From Nitrococcus mobilis Nb-231 (GTDB lineage: Bacteria > Pseudomonadota > Gammaproteobacteria > Nitrococcales > Nitrococcaceae), in NCBI RefSeq assembly GCF_000153205.1, contig NZ_CH672427.1, forward strand, positions 2,148,541-2,212,540: 64,000 nt of DNA. The letters run 5' to 3'. The notes under the pieces were generated by a model. The model saw only the letters and a program-made list of their open reading frames with translations, was not told where the DNA came from and searched no databases. Both the position numbers and the translations under genes were made by a program. This document shows, in pieces, positions 45,571 through 54,440 of the stretch (positions within the stretch are counted from its first letter, which is position 1; the number at the start of each line of letters is the position of its first letter).

Positions 45571-46979
45571 GTTTTGGCCTCCGCGTCCGGGGAACCGTCA
45601 CCCTGAGTATTGTCTTGGGGTGGGGATTCCGCGCCATAACGTTGCTTGAGCAACTCGCTCATGCGGAACGTGGCCCTGTCGATGGCAGCCTTGGGCAGGA
45701 AGTATTCGGTCAGTGTTGTCAGATCGGCCAACTGCGGCCCGACCAACAGGCTGACTTGGGACTTCCGCTCCTCCGCAAGCGGCAAGATTCGGCCAAGGTT
45801 GTCATCCCTCGAAATCACTACCAGATGCGCGGATGGAATGGTGAGCATGTCGCGGATCACGCGATTGATATGTTCGTCGCCAAAGCTGTAGCCGTAGGTA
45901 ACCAGCGTGCTGTTGGGACGGCACACAACGGCGGCCAGATCGCGGAACAACTCCACATAGGGATAGGCCAGCGTTTCCCTATCCTTAGCGGCGTTGGGGT
46001 AAATCATCAGTTGAAGGGGGCTGGCTCTCGTCAAACCGGGTGCCTCCAAATAGGGAGCAACCTCGACTACGCCAAACGGCAGGCCGATACGACGGATTTC
46101 TTTGCCCGCTTGCACCCAGTCCACCGAACCATGCAGCTTGGTGAAGCGGGCGACGCCTTCCAGATAGCGCGGCTCGCCGCGAATGCCTGGCGGGTTATAG
46201 TGCATATCCAAATCGAGCCGGGACGAGCGGAAGATCGGCATTAAATTGCCGAGGAAGCGGTCTAGCAGATAAAGACCCGCCAGTTCGGCTCCTGCTTCAA
46301 TCAACCGATCGTAGTTGGTCGTGAAGATGTTCAGCCGATCCCGGGTTCCGGTGCGGCTGGCAAAACTCATCAGGAACGTGACCAGGCCAGTGAAGGCCTT
46401 TTCTCGCTGCTGTTCCAAGGCGGTGGCAATGCCAGCTTCGCCTTTAAGAATGGATTTGGCAAAGTTCCGAAGTGTCGTCGACAGGTCTTCTCGCAGTGCA
46501 TCAGCCTGCTTGCGGACACCGAAGATCTCCAGTCCCCGCAATAGCTCGTTGGCTATCCGAATATGGTCTTCGATATTGCTCTGATCACGTCCCGCTGCCT
46601 TTGCGGATGCGTGGGCGGCTGCATGTATCTTTTCTTTGAAACGTCCCTCGGAAACACTACCCGACATGCCGGATGCAAGTTTTCCGGCCGCTATCTCATG
46701 CACCGCGTAGGTCAACCCTGAACCGACCAAGAGCGAGAGATGCTCAGACTGAAACAGAGATGTCAGCCAGGGTTCGATGCGACTGCGCAGTTCCTTGAGA
46801 CCGAATTCCTGCGCACTGACCCACTGTACATCGACCCCTTCGCAGAGCTTGAACTTTCCTTCTTCGACTCCCTCGAAGCGAACGGTCTGATGGTCGTCCC
46901 TGACCTTCAGCAGGTTGATCGTCTTCGGACCTGAGCCAGCTTGGATCGAGTCGCCTGTTTGTTGTTCATCCGTTGGCAT
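45567..46979 (-). CDS. sir2: SIR2-like NAD+ hydrolase of a SIR2-HerA module
   Basis: A 470-residue SIR2_2-type protein. LSLLVGSGLTYAVHE is the nucleotide-binding Gly motif (about residue 82-96). IFTTNYDRLIEAG is the conserved TTNYD. FTKLHGSVDW holds the probable catalytic His, and VTYGYSFGDEHINRVI is the C-terminal GxSFxDxHI signature. Such proteins hydrolyse NAD+ when activated, stopping growth of infected cells. The start is ATG 46979 with AGGAGG 6 nt upstream, the strongest ribosome-binding site in the operon; the 57-bp gap to brxC is the operon's largest, so the module may also have its own translation or promoter control. Confidence 0.87.
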   Translation of the reverse strand: MPTDEQQTGDSIQAGSGPKTINLLKVRDDHQTVRFEGVEEGKFKLCEGVDVQWVSAQEFGLKELRSRIEPWLTSLFQSEHLSLLVGSGLTYAVHEIAAGKLASGMSGSVSEGRFKEKIHAAAHASAKAAGRDQSNIEDHIRIANELLRGLEIFGVRKQADALREDLSTTLRNFAKSILKGEAGIATALEQQREKAFTGLVTFLMSFASRTGTRDRLNIFTTNYDRLIEAGAELAGLYLLDRFLGNLMPIFRSSRLDLDMHYNPPGIRGEPRYLEGVARFTKLHGSVDWVQAGKEIRRIGLPFGVVEVAPYLEAPGLTRASPLQLMIYPNAAKDRETLAYPYVELFRDLAAVVCRPNSTLVTYGYSFGDEHINRVIRDMLTIPSAHLVVISRDDNLGRILPLAEERKSQVSLLVGPQLADLTTLTEYFLPKAAIDRATFRMSELLKQRYGAESPPQDNTQGDGSPDAEAKT

Positions 46980-47036
46980 GGTCACCTCCTGGGGTAGTCT
47001 TTAGCTGCAAGCTCACGTCATGAGTGATTGTTGAAT

Positions 47037-50000
47037 TCACTCCACGACAAACCGCAGCTTGCTCGCATCCTTGCCTTTGCAGCGCTCATTCAGAAACGAC
47101 TCAAATCGCTTGCGCAGGTCATCGGGCGTCGCGGGCGATCCGCCAGCGAGCAGCGCCTTCTTGATTTCATCGTCGGTGACGAGGATCTTCTCGAGGCCGG
47201 AGAGTGCCTCCTGCACGGCGGCGACGAACTCAGGCGTAACAGGGTCAGGCAACGCCTTCGAGACTAAAAAGCCCTTGATCAGGTCGTGTTGCACAGCTTT
47301 CAGTAGCTCGAAGTTGGCCTGGATGATCGGGTCGTCGAGGTTGTCGAGCAGCGCCTGCTGCCAACCCTGCTGTAGTCTGTCCAGTTCGTCGTCCAGAGTC
47401 TTGAGCACATTGGCTGCGGGTAGGAAATCACCCTGCTCGTTCGCTGGGCGGAAGCTGCAGTGCGGACAGACGGGGCTGGCGGCCAGCTCGGACTCGATCA
47501 AGGAGGCACAGCTCTTCAGCTTGTCGAGCTTGTCTTCGAACGCCGTAAGCTGGCCGGGGTGCATGAGAGAGATGCCAGCGAGTGCGCGCAGGGTCACAAT
47601 GCGCGGATCTTTGCGCATCGCGGACTTGGTCTTGTCCTCCGCTACGCCGAGCCGCGCTTTGCTGTGTTGGGCCACGTAGGCGGTGATGTAGTCTTTCTTC
47701 AGTGCCGCCAGACGCTGGCGGTATTCGGCGGCGTGCTGCGCACTGCGGTCATCGGCGAGCTTGTCGAGGATCTCCTTGCGCGCCGCCTGCGCCTGCTGGA
47801 CCCAAGTGTGGTCAGCGACGAGCACCATCTCGGCCTGTGAAAGATAGGCTGCTATGGCTCCCAACTCGGCCACCAAGTCACGGAGCTTCTCGACGGACGA
47901 CAGGACCTCAAGGTTCTTCTTCTGAGCGTCGATGTCCTCTTGGGTGATGCGCAGGTTTTTGAGCTTGCCAACGGTGTTATAAGGCGAGAGCCCTTCGAGG
48001 AAACCCTTGAGCGCTTCGAGCCGCGTGCGCCAGTCACGCAGCTCTTCCTCACGCAGCAAGGGCTGGCCCCAGAAGCTGAGCCGGGTCTGCAGATCAGTCC
48101 CGACCGCCAGCACGCGGTTGACGAGCTTCGCTACAGCATCCAGAAGTTCCTTGACCGGCTCCTCCTTGCCTTGGGTCGCCATCTGGGCAAGGCCAGACGG
48201 CAGGCCCAGCAGCTCAAACAGCGAGCGCAGGACGGCGACATTGATCTCCTTTGGTGCCTCGACGTGCTTGAACTGTTTGAGCTCGTCCAGCCCCCGCTCG
48301 ACCAGCAGCGAGATCTTGCCGGAATCGATCTTGTCGCCGGTGATGGCCAGGACGATATCGCCCGAGTACACCAGGCTGCCCAACACGGTGACGAGCAAGT
48401 CCGGTTCCAAACGGAATCGAACCGGGGCGAAATACTCGACGTCGGTCGGTCCACTTACCAGTTCACCGCGGTTGAGCACCTGGCCCTGGCCTTTTGCCTT
48501 CAGTCGGCTTAACACTTCCTGGGCATACTTCGATCGCGTAGGCTCGATGCGGTCGCCGTCCAGCATCTCCAGCGCATCCAGGATGGCGACCGCGTCCTTG
48601 GTGCGCGTACCGCCCGCCAGTGCCTTGAGCGCGTTGCCGATGAGCTGCTTGCGGTTCGATTCGGTGACCAGTACCGAAAAGGTCGGATACTCCGGAGCCA
48701 GGTCCGTGAAGTGGGTACCCAGCGCCAAGCCAGACGTCACATTGACGATGTCTCGGAAGTTGGCGCGCTCGTCTGAACCCAGTCGGAGCTTGTCGCGCAT
48801 CGACACCCCCTTGGCCCATTCCTGCAGGGTCTTGGTCTTACCCTGATGGGTCACCTCGAAGGCGGTCATCTGCTTGTCCTGGAGCCACTTGCTCATGCCA
48901 CGTAGGGCATCCTTGGCCTTGTCCAGGTAGACGGCCTTGGCCGCCCCGCTGGCTGTCGAGGCCAGCTCCTGGGCCGCGGCATAGAAGGCCAGATGGCGTT
49001 TGATGGCGTCGTCCAGCCCTTTCAGGCGGAAGAACACTTCGTCGGCCTTCGCTTCATCGCGAAAGCGTGGCGGCTCGAACGGCTGGATGAAGTAAATATA
49101 GAAGTCGCGCTCCGGCTGGGCGGTCGGTCGATCATTGGGCGCCCCGAGGAACAGGTAGCCGTTTCGCTCGACACCATGGTCTTGCCATTCAACCTGGTAT
49201 TGCCAGATCTTGTAACCGGTTACATAGGCATGCTCATCGGTGCGTTCCATGAGCTGCATAAGCGCGCTGTAGTAGGCGCGGTCGAGTGCATCGTCAGACA
49301 GCGCTTCGGCGCGCTTTTCGACCTGGGCGTCGTAGTCGACGTCTTTCTTGAGATCGAGGTAGTACTGCTCGGTGTCGGGCGCCTTGGAGATGAACTGGCC
49401 ATTGACCGTCTTGACGATCTCACGCAATGTCGTCTGCACTGCTGTAAGCAGGTCGTCGGAGGGCTCGCCGCCCAAGCCCTCGATGCCGGGCTGGTACAGG
49501 CAGAGCGTATCCCGCAGTTCCTCGGCGGTTGGACCGACCGGCACGTAGATATCGCCACCGGTGGTCAACCGGTGCACGGACAGCCCCTTAATCACGCGCA
49601 TGGCCATCGCTTTGTATGGTGGGCGGGTGAAGGCTTTCTGAACGCGCTCGCCAAGCACTTCCGAGACCTTCAACACCGGGCCAATGTTTGGGTCCGAGCG
49701 CAGCACGGAGTTCGAGGTGACCGTATCCCAGAACCTGTCGAACCCGATCAGACCGGGGCGATCGGTCGGAACCTCGTCATCCAGAAGAGCCTGAATCTGG
49801 TCGCGCAGGGTGACCAATGCGCCGCGCTTCTCGGTGAAGATCAGCTGTTCGAAGGTGCCGATGTAGTCCGGGTGAACCGGAAACAGGCGGACGTACTCGT
49901 CCATCCGCTCATTCATGTTGCTGTAGAACTTGGCAAAGGGCGTAAGGTAGGTGCGGATTTTGTGCTGCTGGTCGGCTGACTTTTTGAGCAGACGCTCCGC

Positions 50001-50762
50001 CACCACAAAGCTCACATCTTGGCGGGCCAGCAGCACTTGCGTAAAGCGCTCGTTCACCCGACGCAGGCTGTCCGCCACATGCTGGAAGCGGCTGCTGTCA
50101 AAGATGGCTTCCTGCACTCCCGCCACGAACCGGAAGCGCAGGTGCTTCGTTACTTCACCCAGTTCGCGCAGGAACGATAAGTCCAGCACCAAGTCGTGGT
50201 CCTTTCGGGAGCGCAAAAACTCCAAGAATTCATCCACAACGAGGAGTACGCCTTGGTTGGGGTGGACCTCATCGAAGGTTGCCATCATCTCCTCGAAGGC
50301 GGCTTTGTTATTGACCACCCTGTCGCCCGGCGGGAACGCGTAGCTGACGCCCTGCTTCTCTAAGAAGACTTCGAGTTCTTGCGTAATGATGTCGCGCAAC
50401 GACATCTGGCTGGAGATTTCGATGCGGTGCACCTTGAACTTGCCGGCTATGGAGCTTGCCGCCTCGGCGACTTTGGGGTGGCGGAGCATCGGCACATAGG
50501 CGGCGTCTTCGGCGATCAGTGACAGCGCGGACATCAAGTGCGATTTACCGGTGCCGTAGTTGCCGACCACGAGCACGCCTTTGTGATCCACCGATTCATC
50601 GAACGATATCTGCGCGATCATCTGCTTGGCGATTCGATCGGCCATGTCATCGGAGATCACGTAAGTGGCGACGAGCTTCTTCGCCTCATCGGGCCGGTTG
50701 GCGTCGAGCAGCTGAATGACCGACTCGATTGGCTCGAATTGAATGAGATCCCCGTAGCGCAT
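47037..50762 (-). CDS. brxC: BREX P-loop protein BrxC (PglY-like)
   Basis: A 1,241-residue AAA+ protein. It starts MRYGDLIQFEPIESVIQLLD and has Walker A LVVGNYGTGKSHLMSAL (about 63-79) and Walker B GVLLVVDEFLEFL (about 172-184). A long helical body carries a C-terminal zinc-binding-like CPHCSF and coiled-coil stretches. Size and order match BrxC of type 3 BREX (DUF6079 type), the large ATPase of the complex. It follows brxF after 12 bp. Confidence 0.88.
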   Translation of the reverse strand: MRYGDLIQFEPIESVIQLLDANRPDEAKKLVATYVISDDMADRIAKQMIAQISFDESVDHKGVLVVGNYGTGKSHLMSALSLIAEDAAYVPMLRHPKVAEAASSIAGKFKVHRIEISSQMSLRDIITQELEVFLEKQGVSYAFPPGDRVVNNKAAFEEMMATFDEVHPNQGVLLVVDEFLEFLRSRKDHDLVLDLSFLRELGEVTKHLRFRFVAGVQEAIFDSSRFQHVADSLRRVNERFTQVLLARQDVSFVVAERLLKKSADQQHKIRTYLTPFAKFYSNMNERMDEYVRLFPVHPDYIGTFEQLIFTEKRGALVTLRDQIQALLDDEVPTDRPGLIGFDRFWDTVTSNSVLRSDPNIGPVLKVSEVLGERVQKAFTRPPYKAMAMRVIKGLSVHRLTTGGDIYVPVGPTAEELRDTLCLYQPGIEGLGGEPSDDLLTAVQTTLREIVKTVNGQFISKAPDTEQYYLDLKKDVDYDAQVEKRAEALSDDALDRAYYSALMQLMERTDEHAYVTGYKIWQYQVEWQDHGVERNGYLFLGAPNDRPTAQPERDFYIYFIQPFEPPRFRDEAKADEVFFRLKGLDDAIKRHLAFYAAAQELASTASGAAKAVYLDKAKDALRGMSKWLQDKQMTAFEVTHQGKTKTLQEWAKGVSMRDKLRLGSDERANFRDIVNVTSGLALGTHFTDLAPEYPTFSVLVTESNRKQLIGNALKALAGGTRTKDAVAILDALEMLDGDRIEPTRSKYAQEVLSRLKAKGQGQVLNRGELVSGPTDVEYFAPVRFRLEPDLLVTVLGSLVYSGDIVLAITGDKIDSGKISLLVERGLDELKQFKHVEAPKEINVAVLRSLFELLGLPSGLAQMATQGKEEPVKELLDAVAKLVNRVLAVGTDLQTRLSFWGQPLLREEELRDWRTRLEALKGFLEGLSPYNTVGKLKNLRITQEDIDAQKKNLEVLSSVEKLRDLVAELGAIAAYLSQAEMVLVADHTWVQQAQAARKEILDKLADDRSAQHAAEYRQRLAALKKDYITAYVAQHSKARLGVAEDKTKSAMRKDPRIVTLRALAGISLMHPGQLTAFEDKLDKLKSCASLIESELAASPVCPHCSFRPANEQGDFLPAANVLKTLDDELDRLQQGWQQALLDNLDDPIIQANFELLKAVQHDLIKGFLVSKALPDPVTPEFVAAVQEALSGLEKILVTDDEIKKALLAGGSPATPDDLRKRFESFLNERCKGKDASKLRFVVE

Positions 50763-50774
50763 GCGTTTTCCCTT

Positions 50775-51242
50775 TTACCCTGCCGTTTCAATTTCGAACG
50801 GGATCAGGCCGTCCAGTCCGTAGTCCTGATATTCCGGATGCCCGATCTCCGCGTAGCTCAGCCGGCCTTCGCGGAGCTGGCCGGGCCATGCCGCCACGAC
50901 TCGACGCGTATGGGCGTGGCGCTTGAGTAAATCCAGCGGGTCGAGCCTGAGCGACTGATCGAACAGGAGCTCAATGTTGTCGAGCAGGAGCAGGTCGCCG
51001 CTCGCGTACTCATCGGCCAGTTCGCGCATCGCGACATTGGCATGGAGCGGCCGCTGTCGCTGTGGCAGCGCCGCGAGGCGTTTTCCCAGTTCGGCTCCGA
51101 CATTCATTACCTTCGCAGCTCGCCTATTGGCCAGCTCGCCCAAGAGCTTGGTCTTGCCGCACCCATCGGGCCCGACAAGCAGGATCAACTTGCTGTGCAG
51201 TGCCGCGATTTCATCTACCAGGCGATCCAGTCTTGTGAGCAT
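50775..51242 (-). CDS. brxF: BREX type 3 P-loop protein BrxF
   Basis: A 155-residue small ATPase specific to type 3 BREX. LILLVGPDGCGKTKLLGEL is Walker A (about 20-38) and DLLLLDNIELLFD is Walker B. SYAEIGHPEYQDYGLDGLI near the end is typical. ATG 51242 with GAGGGG 7 nt upstream is preferred to a GTG at 51257 that would overlap the HTH stop. First of the core BREX genes. Confidence 0.85.
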   Translation of the reverse strand: MLTRLDRLVDEIAALHSKLILLVGPDGCGKTKLLGELANRRAAKVMNVGAELGKRLAALPQRQRPLHANVAMRELADEYASGDLLLLDNIELLFDQSLRLDPLDLLKRHAHTRRVVAAWPGQLREGRLSYAEIGHPEYQDYGLDGLIPFEIETAG

Positions 51243-51253
51243 GAGGCAGCCCC

Positions 51254-51481
51254 TCACCCATTTTCACCACGAGGCTCGCCGTGAACACCGTTGCCCTGGG
51301 CTTCCGCCGTCTGCCGCTTGATCCACTGGTCGATTTCCCGGCGCTGGAATCGCCACGTTCCTCCGACTTTGAATGCCGGAATTTTCTTTGCCGCCGCCAA
51401 ACGATAGACCGTGCGCTTACCCACTTTGAGGTAGGCCGCCACCTCCTCGAGAGTGAATATCTCACCAGAGTCGTCTTTCAT
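51254..51481 (-). CDS. Small HTH (excisionase-type) DNA-binding protein
   Basis: A 75-residue protein starting MKDDSGEIFTLEEVAAYLKVG. FTLEEVAAYLKVGKRTVYRLA then KIPAFKVGGTWRFQRREIDQWI is the HTH_17/MerR-like excisionase fold. GAGGAC sits 5 nt before the ATG. Being the first gene of the defence operon, it may regulate it; an old excision function is the alternative. The brxF ribosome-binding site overlaps its stop codon. Confidence 0.75.
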   Translation of the reverse strand: MKDDSGEIFTLEEVAAYLKVGKRTVYRLAAAKKIPAFKVGGTWRFQRREIDQWIKRQTAEAQGNGVHGEPRGENG

Positions 51482-51565
51482 CGCGTCCTCACCCGGCACC
51501 GGGGCAGTGGCTGGTTATGGTGGTAATATTGGCAACGATACGACAATCTTGAGCATTAAATCCCC

Positions 51566-52189
51566 ATGGCCACCATCTTCATGTCGTACTCACATGCCGA
51601 CGAGGCCCTGCCCGACGAATTGGAGAAGCATCCCTCGGGACTTCGCCGCCAGGGACTGATAACCACCTAGCACGACCGGCGCATCAGACCGGGCGAGGAA
51701 ATCCATGGCCAGATCAGCGCTCAGCTGGATTCGGCGGAAATCGTCCTCCTCCTCGTCAGCGCGGACTTCCTGGCGTCGGATTACTGTTACGACATCGAGA
51801 TGGCGCGGGCCATAACGCGCTATGACGAAGGTACTGCTCGCGTCATACCCGTCATCCTCAGACCCTGTGACTGGTATGGGACGCCTTTCGGGCGCCTAAA
51901 GGTGGTCCCAACCGATGGGAAGCCCGTCGTGAAGCACGCAACGCTCGACGACGGCTTCCTTGAGGTCGCGCAAGCGGTGCGCCAAACAGCCGAATCGCTT
52001 GGTAGCCCTGCGCCAGCTGCGATGCCCGCCATGGGTGCCGCAAGCACACCCGCCCAACCAGCCGAATTCATTTTGATTCAACACGCTAAGACAGCCAATT
52101 ACTTGACCGTTCGCCCTGATCCTGCTGAAGGATTTCCCTCAGTTCTTCGGTCAGCTCAGGACAGGCCCGGCGAAGCGCGAGCGGAATAA
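51566..52189 (+). pseudogene. TIR-domain protein with amber codon at position 35
   Basis: The frame starts MATIFMSYSHADEALPDEL, the classic TIR opening (FxSYSHxD). It meets TAG at 51668-51670, then continues HDRRIRPGEEIHGQISAQL, LLLVSADFLASDYCYDIEM and RVIPVILRPCDW, all standard TIR_2 segments. Trp (TGG to TAG) is expected at the stop, since the family usually has a WHDR-type motif there. The last 30 codons read through a REP-like repeat. TIR proteins of this kind are NAD+-cleaving or signalling parts of defence systems. Divergent from the BREX operon, 85 bp from its first gene. Confidence 0.75.
52107..52165. repeat. REP-like imperfect palindrome
   Basis: CCTGATCCTGCTGAAGGA and TTCTTCGGTCAGCTCAGG form an imperfect hairpin, resembling the widespread 'CCTGAGCCTGTCGAAGG' repeat of proteobacteria. 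It supplies the end of the TIR reading frame, so the original TIR C-terminus is probably lost or altered. Confidence 0.5.
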
Positions 52190-52361
52190 ATCGGAAGCGC
52201 TTTCCGGTTACCGGAGTAACTTTGCCAGCGCACGTCCAAACACCCACTTAATGACACACCACATTGACGCAACACTAATTGCTTGTATCATTTTTAGAGA
52301 AGAGTCATCCGCTGTAATCCCACGGATCGCGGGTCCATCGCTCATGACCGGGAAGACCCTG

Positions 52362-53354
52362 ATGCACACCCAGCCCGCCCACACCGAAGTTGAGCTAACG
52401 CGCTCCGCGGAGGCGATCGCGGAGCTGGAGCAGGCGTTCCAAGCGAAAATCGACGCCGACATCAAAATCGAGCCTAAAGACTGGATGCCGCAAGCCTACC
52501 GCCAAAGCCTGGTGCGGCAGATCTCGCAGCACGCTCACTCGGAGATCGTCGGCATGCTGCCGGAGGGCAATTGGCTCACCCGTGCCCCGAGTCTGGGCCG
52601 CAAGCTCATTCTGCTCGCCAAGGTGCAGGACGAAGCGGGCCACGGGCTCTATCTCTACAGCGCCGCCGAAACCCTCGGGGCCTCTCGCGAGGCGCTCATC
52701 GAGGCGCTGCATGCCGGCAAGGCCAAGTACTCGAGCATCTTCAATTATCCCACGTTGACCTGGGCCGACGTCGGGGCCATCGGCTGGCTGGTGGACGGCG
52801 CGGCGCTCATCAACCAGATTCCGCTTTGCCGCTGCTCTTATGGACCCTACGCACGGGCCATGCGGCGCATCTGCAAAGAGGAAAGTTTTCACCAGCGCCA
52901 GGGCTACGAAATCATGCTCACGCTCTGCCGCGGCACCGCGGCGCAAAAGCGCATGGCCCAGGATGCGCTGAACCGCTGGTGGTGGCCCTCACTGATGATG
53001 CTTGGACCACCCGATGCCGAGTCTTCGCACACGCAGCAGTCCATGCGTTGGAAGATTAAGCGTCATACCAACGACGCGCTGCGGCAAAAATTCGTCGATC
53101 AGAGCGTGCCGCAAGCCGACTATCTGAGATTGGCGCCCCCCGATCCGAAGCTCAAATGGAACGAACAAACCGGTCATTACGAGTTCGGCGCAATCGACTG
53201 GAACGAATTCTGGCGCGTGCTCAAAGGGGACGGCCCCTGCAACCGCGAACGCATCGAGGCGCGGCGCCGAGCCTACGACGAAGGCCGCTGGATACGCGAG
53301 GCCGCGCTCGCCTTTGGTGCAAAACAGGCTCGACGGGCGCGCGGCGCCGACTAA
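52362..53354 (+). CDS. paaA: Phenylacetyl-CoA epoxidase subunit A
   Basis: A 330-residue catalytic subunit of the di-iron ring 1,2-epoxidase acting on phenylacetyl-CoA. The four-helix carboxylate motifs are visible: [15 protein letters not shown] and [15 protein letters not shown] (ExxH pairs), then [25 protein letters not shown] near the C-terminus is typical. ATG 52362 is chosen because GGGAAG lies 6 nt upstream and the N-terminus matches usual PaaA length; an ATG at 52344 lacks a ribosome-binding site. First gene of paaABCDE. Confidence 0.93.
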   Translation: MHTQPAHTEVELTRSAEAIAELEQAFQAKIDADIKIEPKDWMPQAYRQSLVRQISQHAHSEIVGMLPEGNWLTRAPSLGRKLILLAKVQDEAGHGLYLYSAAETLGASREALIEALHAGKAKYSSIFNYPTLTWADVGAIGWLVDGAALINQIPLCRCSYGPYARAMRRICKEESFHQRQGYEIMLTLCRGTAAQKRMAQDALNRWWWPSLMMLGPPDAESSHTQQSMRWKIKRHTNDALRQKFVDQSVPQADYLRLAPPDPKLKWNEQTGHYEFGAIDWNEFWRVLKGDGPCNRERIEARRRAYDEGRWIREAALAFGAKQARRARGAD

Positions 53355-53383
53355 AAGATAACGGTCATTCGAGGTATAGCACC

Positions 53384-53665
53384 GTGAAAGATTGGCCGCT
53401 CTGGGAAGTATTCATCCGCAGCCGCCACGGCCTGGCGCACAAGCACGTCGGCAGCCTGCATGCCTCGGATGCGGCGCTGGCACTCGCCAATGCCCGCGAC
53501 GTCTATACTCGCCGCGGCGAGGGGGTGAGCATCTGGGTCGTGCGCTCCACGGACATCATCGCCAGCGCGCCCGGCGACAAAGCCATCCTATTCGATCCGA
53601 GCGAGGACAAGGTATATCGGCATCCGACTTTCTACGACGTCCCGGACGAGGTCGATAACCTGTAA
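53384..53665 (+). CDS. paaB: Phenylacetyl-CoA epoxidase subunit B
   Basis: A 93-residue small subunit from GTG 53384 (GAGGT about 9 nt upstream). WPLWEVFIRSRHGLAHKHVGSLHASD and WVVRSTDIIAS followed by HPTFYDVP are diagnostic of PaaB, which bridges PaaAC dimers. It does not bind iron. Gap of 29 bp to paaA and 16 bp to paaC. Confidence 0.93.
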   Translation: MKDWPLWEVFIRSRHGLAHKHVGSLHASDAALALANARDVYTRRGEGVSIWVVRSTDIIASAPGDKAILFDPSEDKVYRHPTFYDVPDEVDNL

Positions 53666-53681
53666 CACGCCGGACCGCGCC

Positions 53682-54440
53682 ATGAACCAACGCCAAGCCC
53701 TCTACGAGTACCTGCTGCGCCTGGGCGACAACGCGCTGATCTTGGGGCAGCGGCTGACCGAGTGGATCGGCCATGCCCCGGCACTTGAGGAAGAACTGGG
53801 CAGCGCCAATATCGCGCTGGATCTGATCGGCCAAGCACGCGGTTGGCTTGCCTATGCCGGCGCAGTGGAAGGCACGGGCCGCGATGAAGATGCCCTCGCC
53901 CTGCAGCGCGACGTTCTGGATTTCCGCAATGCGCTGCTGGTGGAGCAGCCGAACGGCCACTACGGCGACACCATCGCCCGGCAGTATCTGTTCGACGCCT
54001 TTCACTACCCGCTGCTCGAAGCACTGAGTGGCTGCGCCGATCAGTACATCGCCGCCATCGCGGCCAAATCGTGCAAGGAGGCCGGCTATCATCGGCGGCG
54101 CAGCGCCGAATGGATGATCCGCCTCGGCGACGGCACCGCCGAGAGTCACGCTAAGCTCCAGCGCTCCGTCGACACGCTGTGGCCGTACACGGGCGAGCTG
54201 TTCGCAATGGATGAGATAGACCGCACCCTGCAGTCAGCCGGTGTAGCGGCGGATTTGGCTGGGGTGGGCCGGACCTGGGACGAAGATGTCGCACACACCC
54301 TAAAGACGGCTACCTTGCAACGCCCGGCAGCGGGCTGGATGCAATCCGGCGGCAAACAAGGCCGCCACTCCGAACAGCTCGGCTACATTCTGGCGGAAAT
54401 GCAGTTTCTACCGAGGGCCTACCCCGATGCCCACTGGTGA
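53682..54440 (+). CDS. paaC: Phenylacetyl-CoA epoxidase subunit C
   Basis: A 252-residue structural partner of PaaA with a ferritin-like fold lacking a full metal site. YLLRLGDNALILGQRLTEW, LGSANIALDLIGQAR and HRRRSAEWMIRLGDGTAES are conserved segments. It overlaps paaD by 14 bp, so both are translationally linked. Confidence 0.93.
   Translation: MNQRQALYEYLLRLGDNALILGQRLTEWIGHAPALEEELGSANIALDLIGQARGWLAYAGAVEGTGRDEDALALQRDVLDFRNALLVEQPNGHYGDTIARQYLFDAFHYPLLEALSGCADQYIAAIAAKSCKEAGYHRRRSAEWMIRLGDGTAESHAKLQRSVDTLWPYTGELFAMDEIDRTLQSAGVAADLAGVGRTWDEDVAHTLKTATLQRPAAGWMQSGGKQGRHSEQLGYILAEMQFLPRAYPDAHW

Larger units (their letters stand above)
32946..52189. other. Defence island: type 3 BREX with nested SIR2-HerA and AAA-TOPRIM modules
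   Basis: Eleven genes and one decayed gene on the minus strand (51481 to 32946) plus a divergent dead TIR gene. Order of transcription: HTH, brxF, brxC, sir2, herA, pglXI, AAA ATPase, DUF4276, winged-helix remnant, brxHII, pglZ, brxA. The six brx/pgl genes are in the order described for type 3 BREX, interrupted twice by other modules. Ten junctions overlap or have gaps of at most 12 bp; only brxC-sir2 has a larger gap (57 bp). No transposase, integrase or flanking repeat is visible. Confidence 0.85.

Noticed and set aside
17634-51670. Amber recoding suggested by in-frame TAG codons in the IS66 transposase (17634) and the TIR gene (51668)
   Set aside because: Many intact genes here end in TAG (for example 6081, 22002, 22846, 24907, 59700), and both affected genes are accessory, so plain nonsense mutations are more likely.
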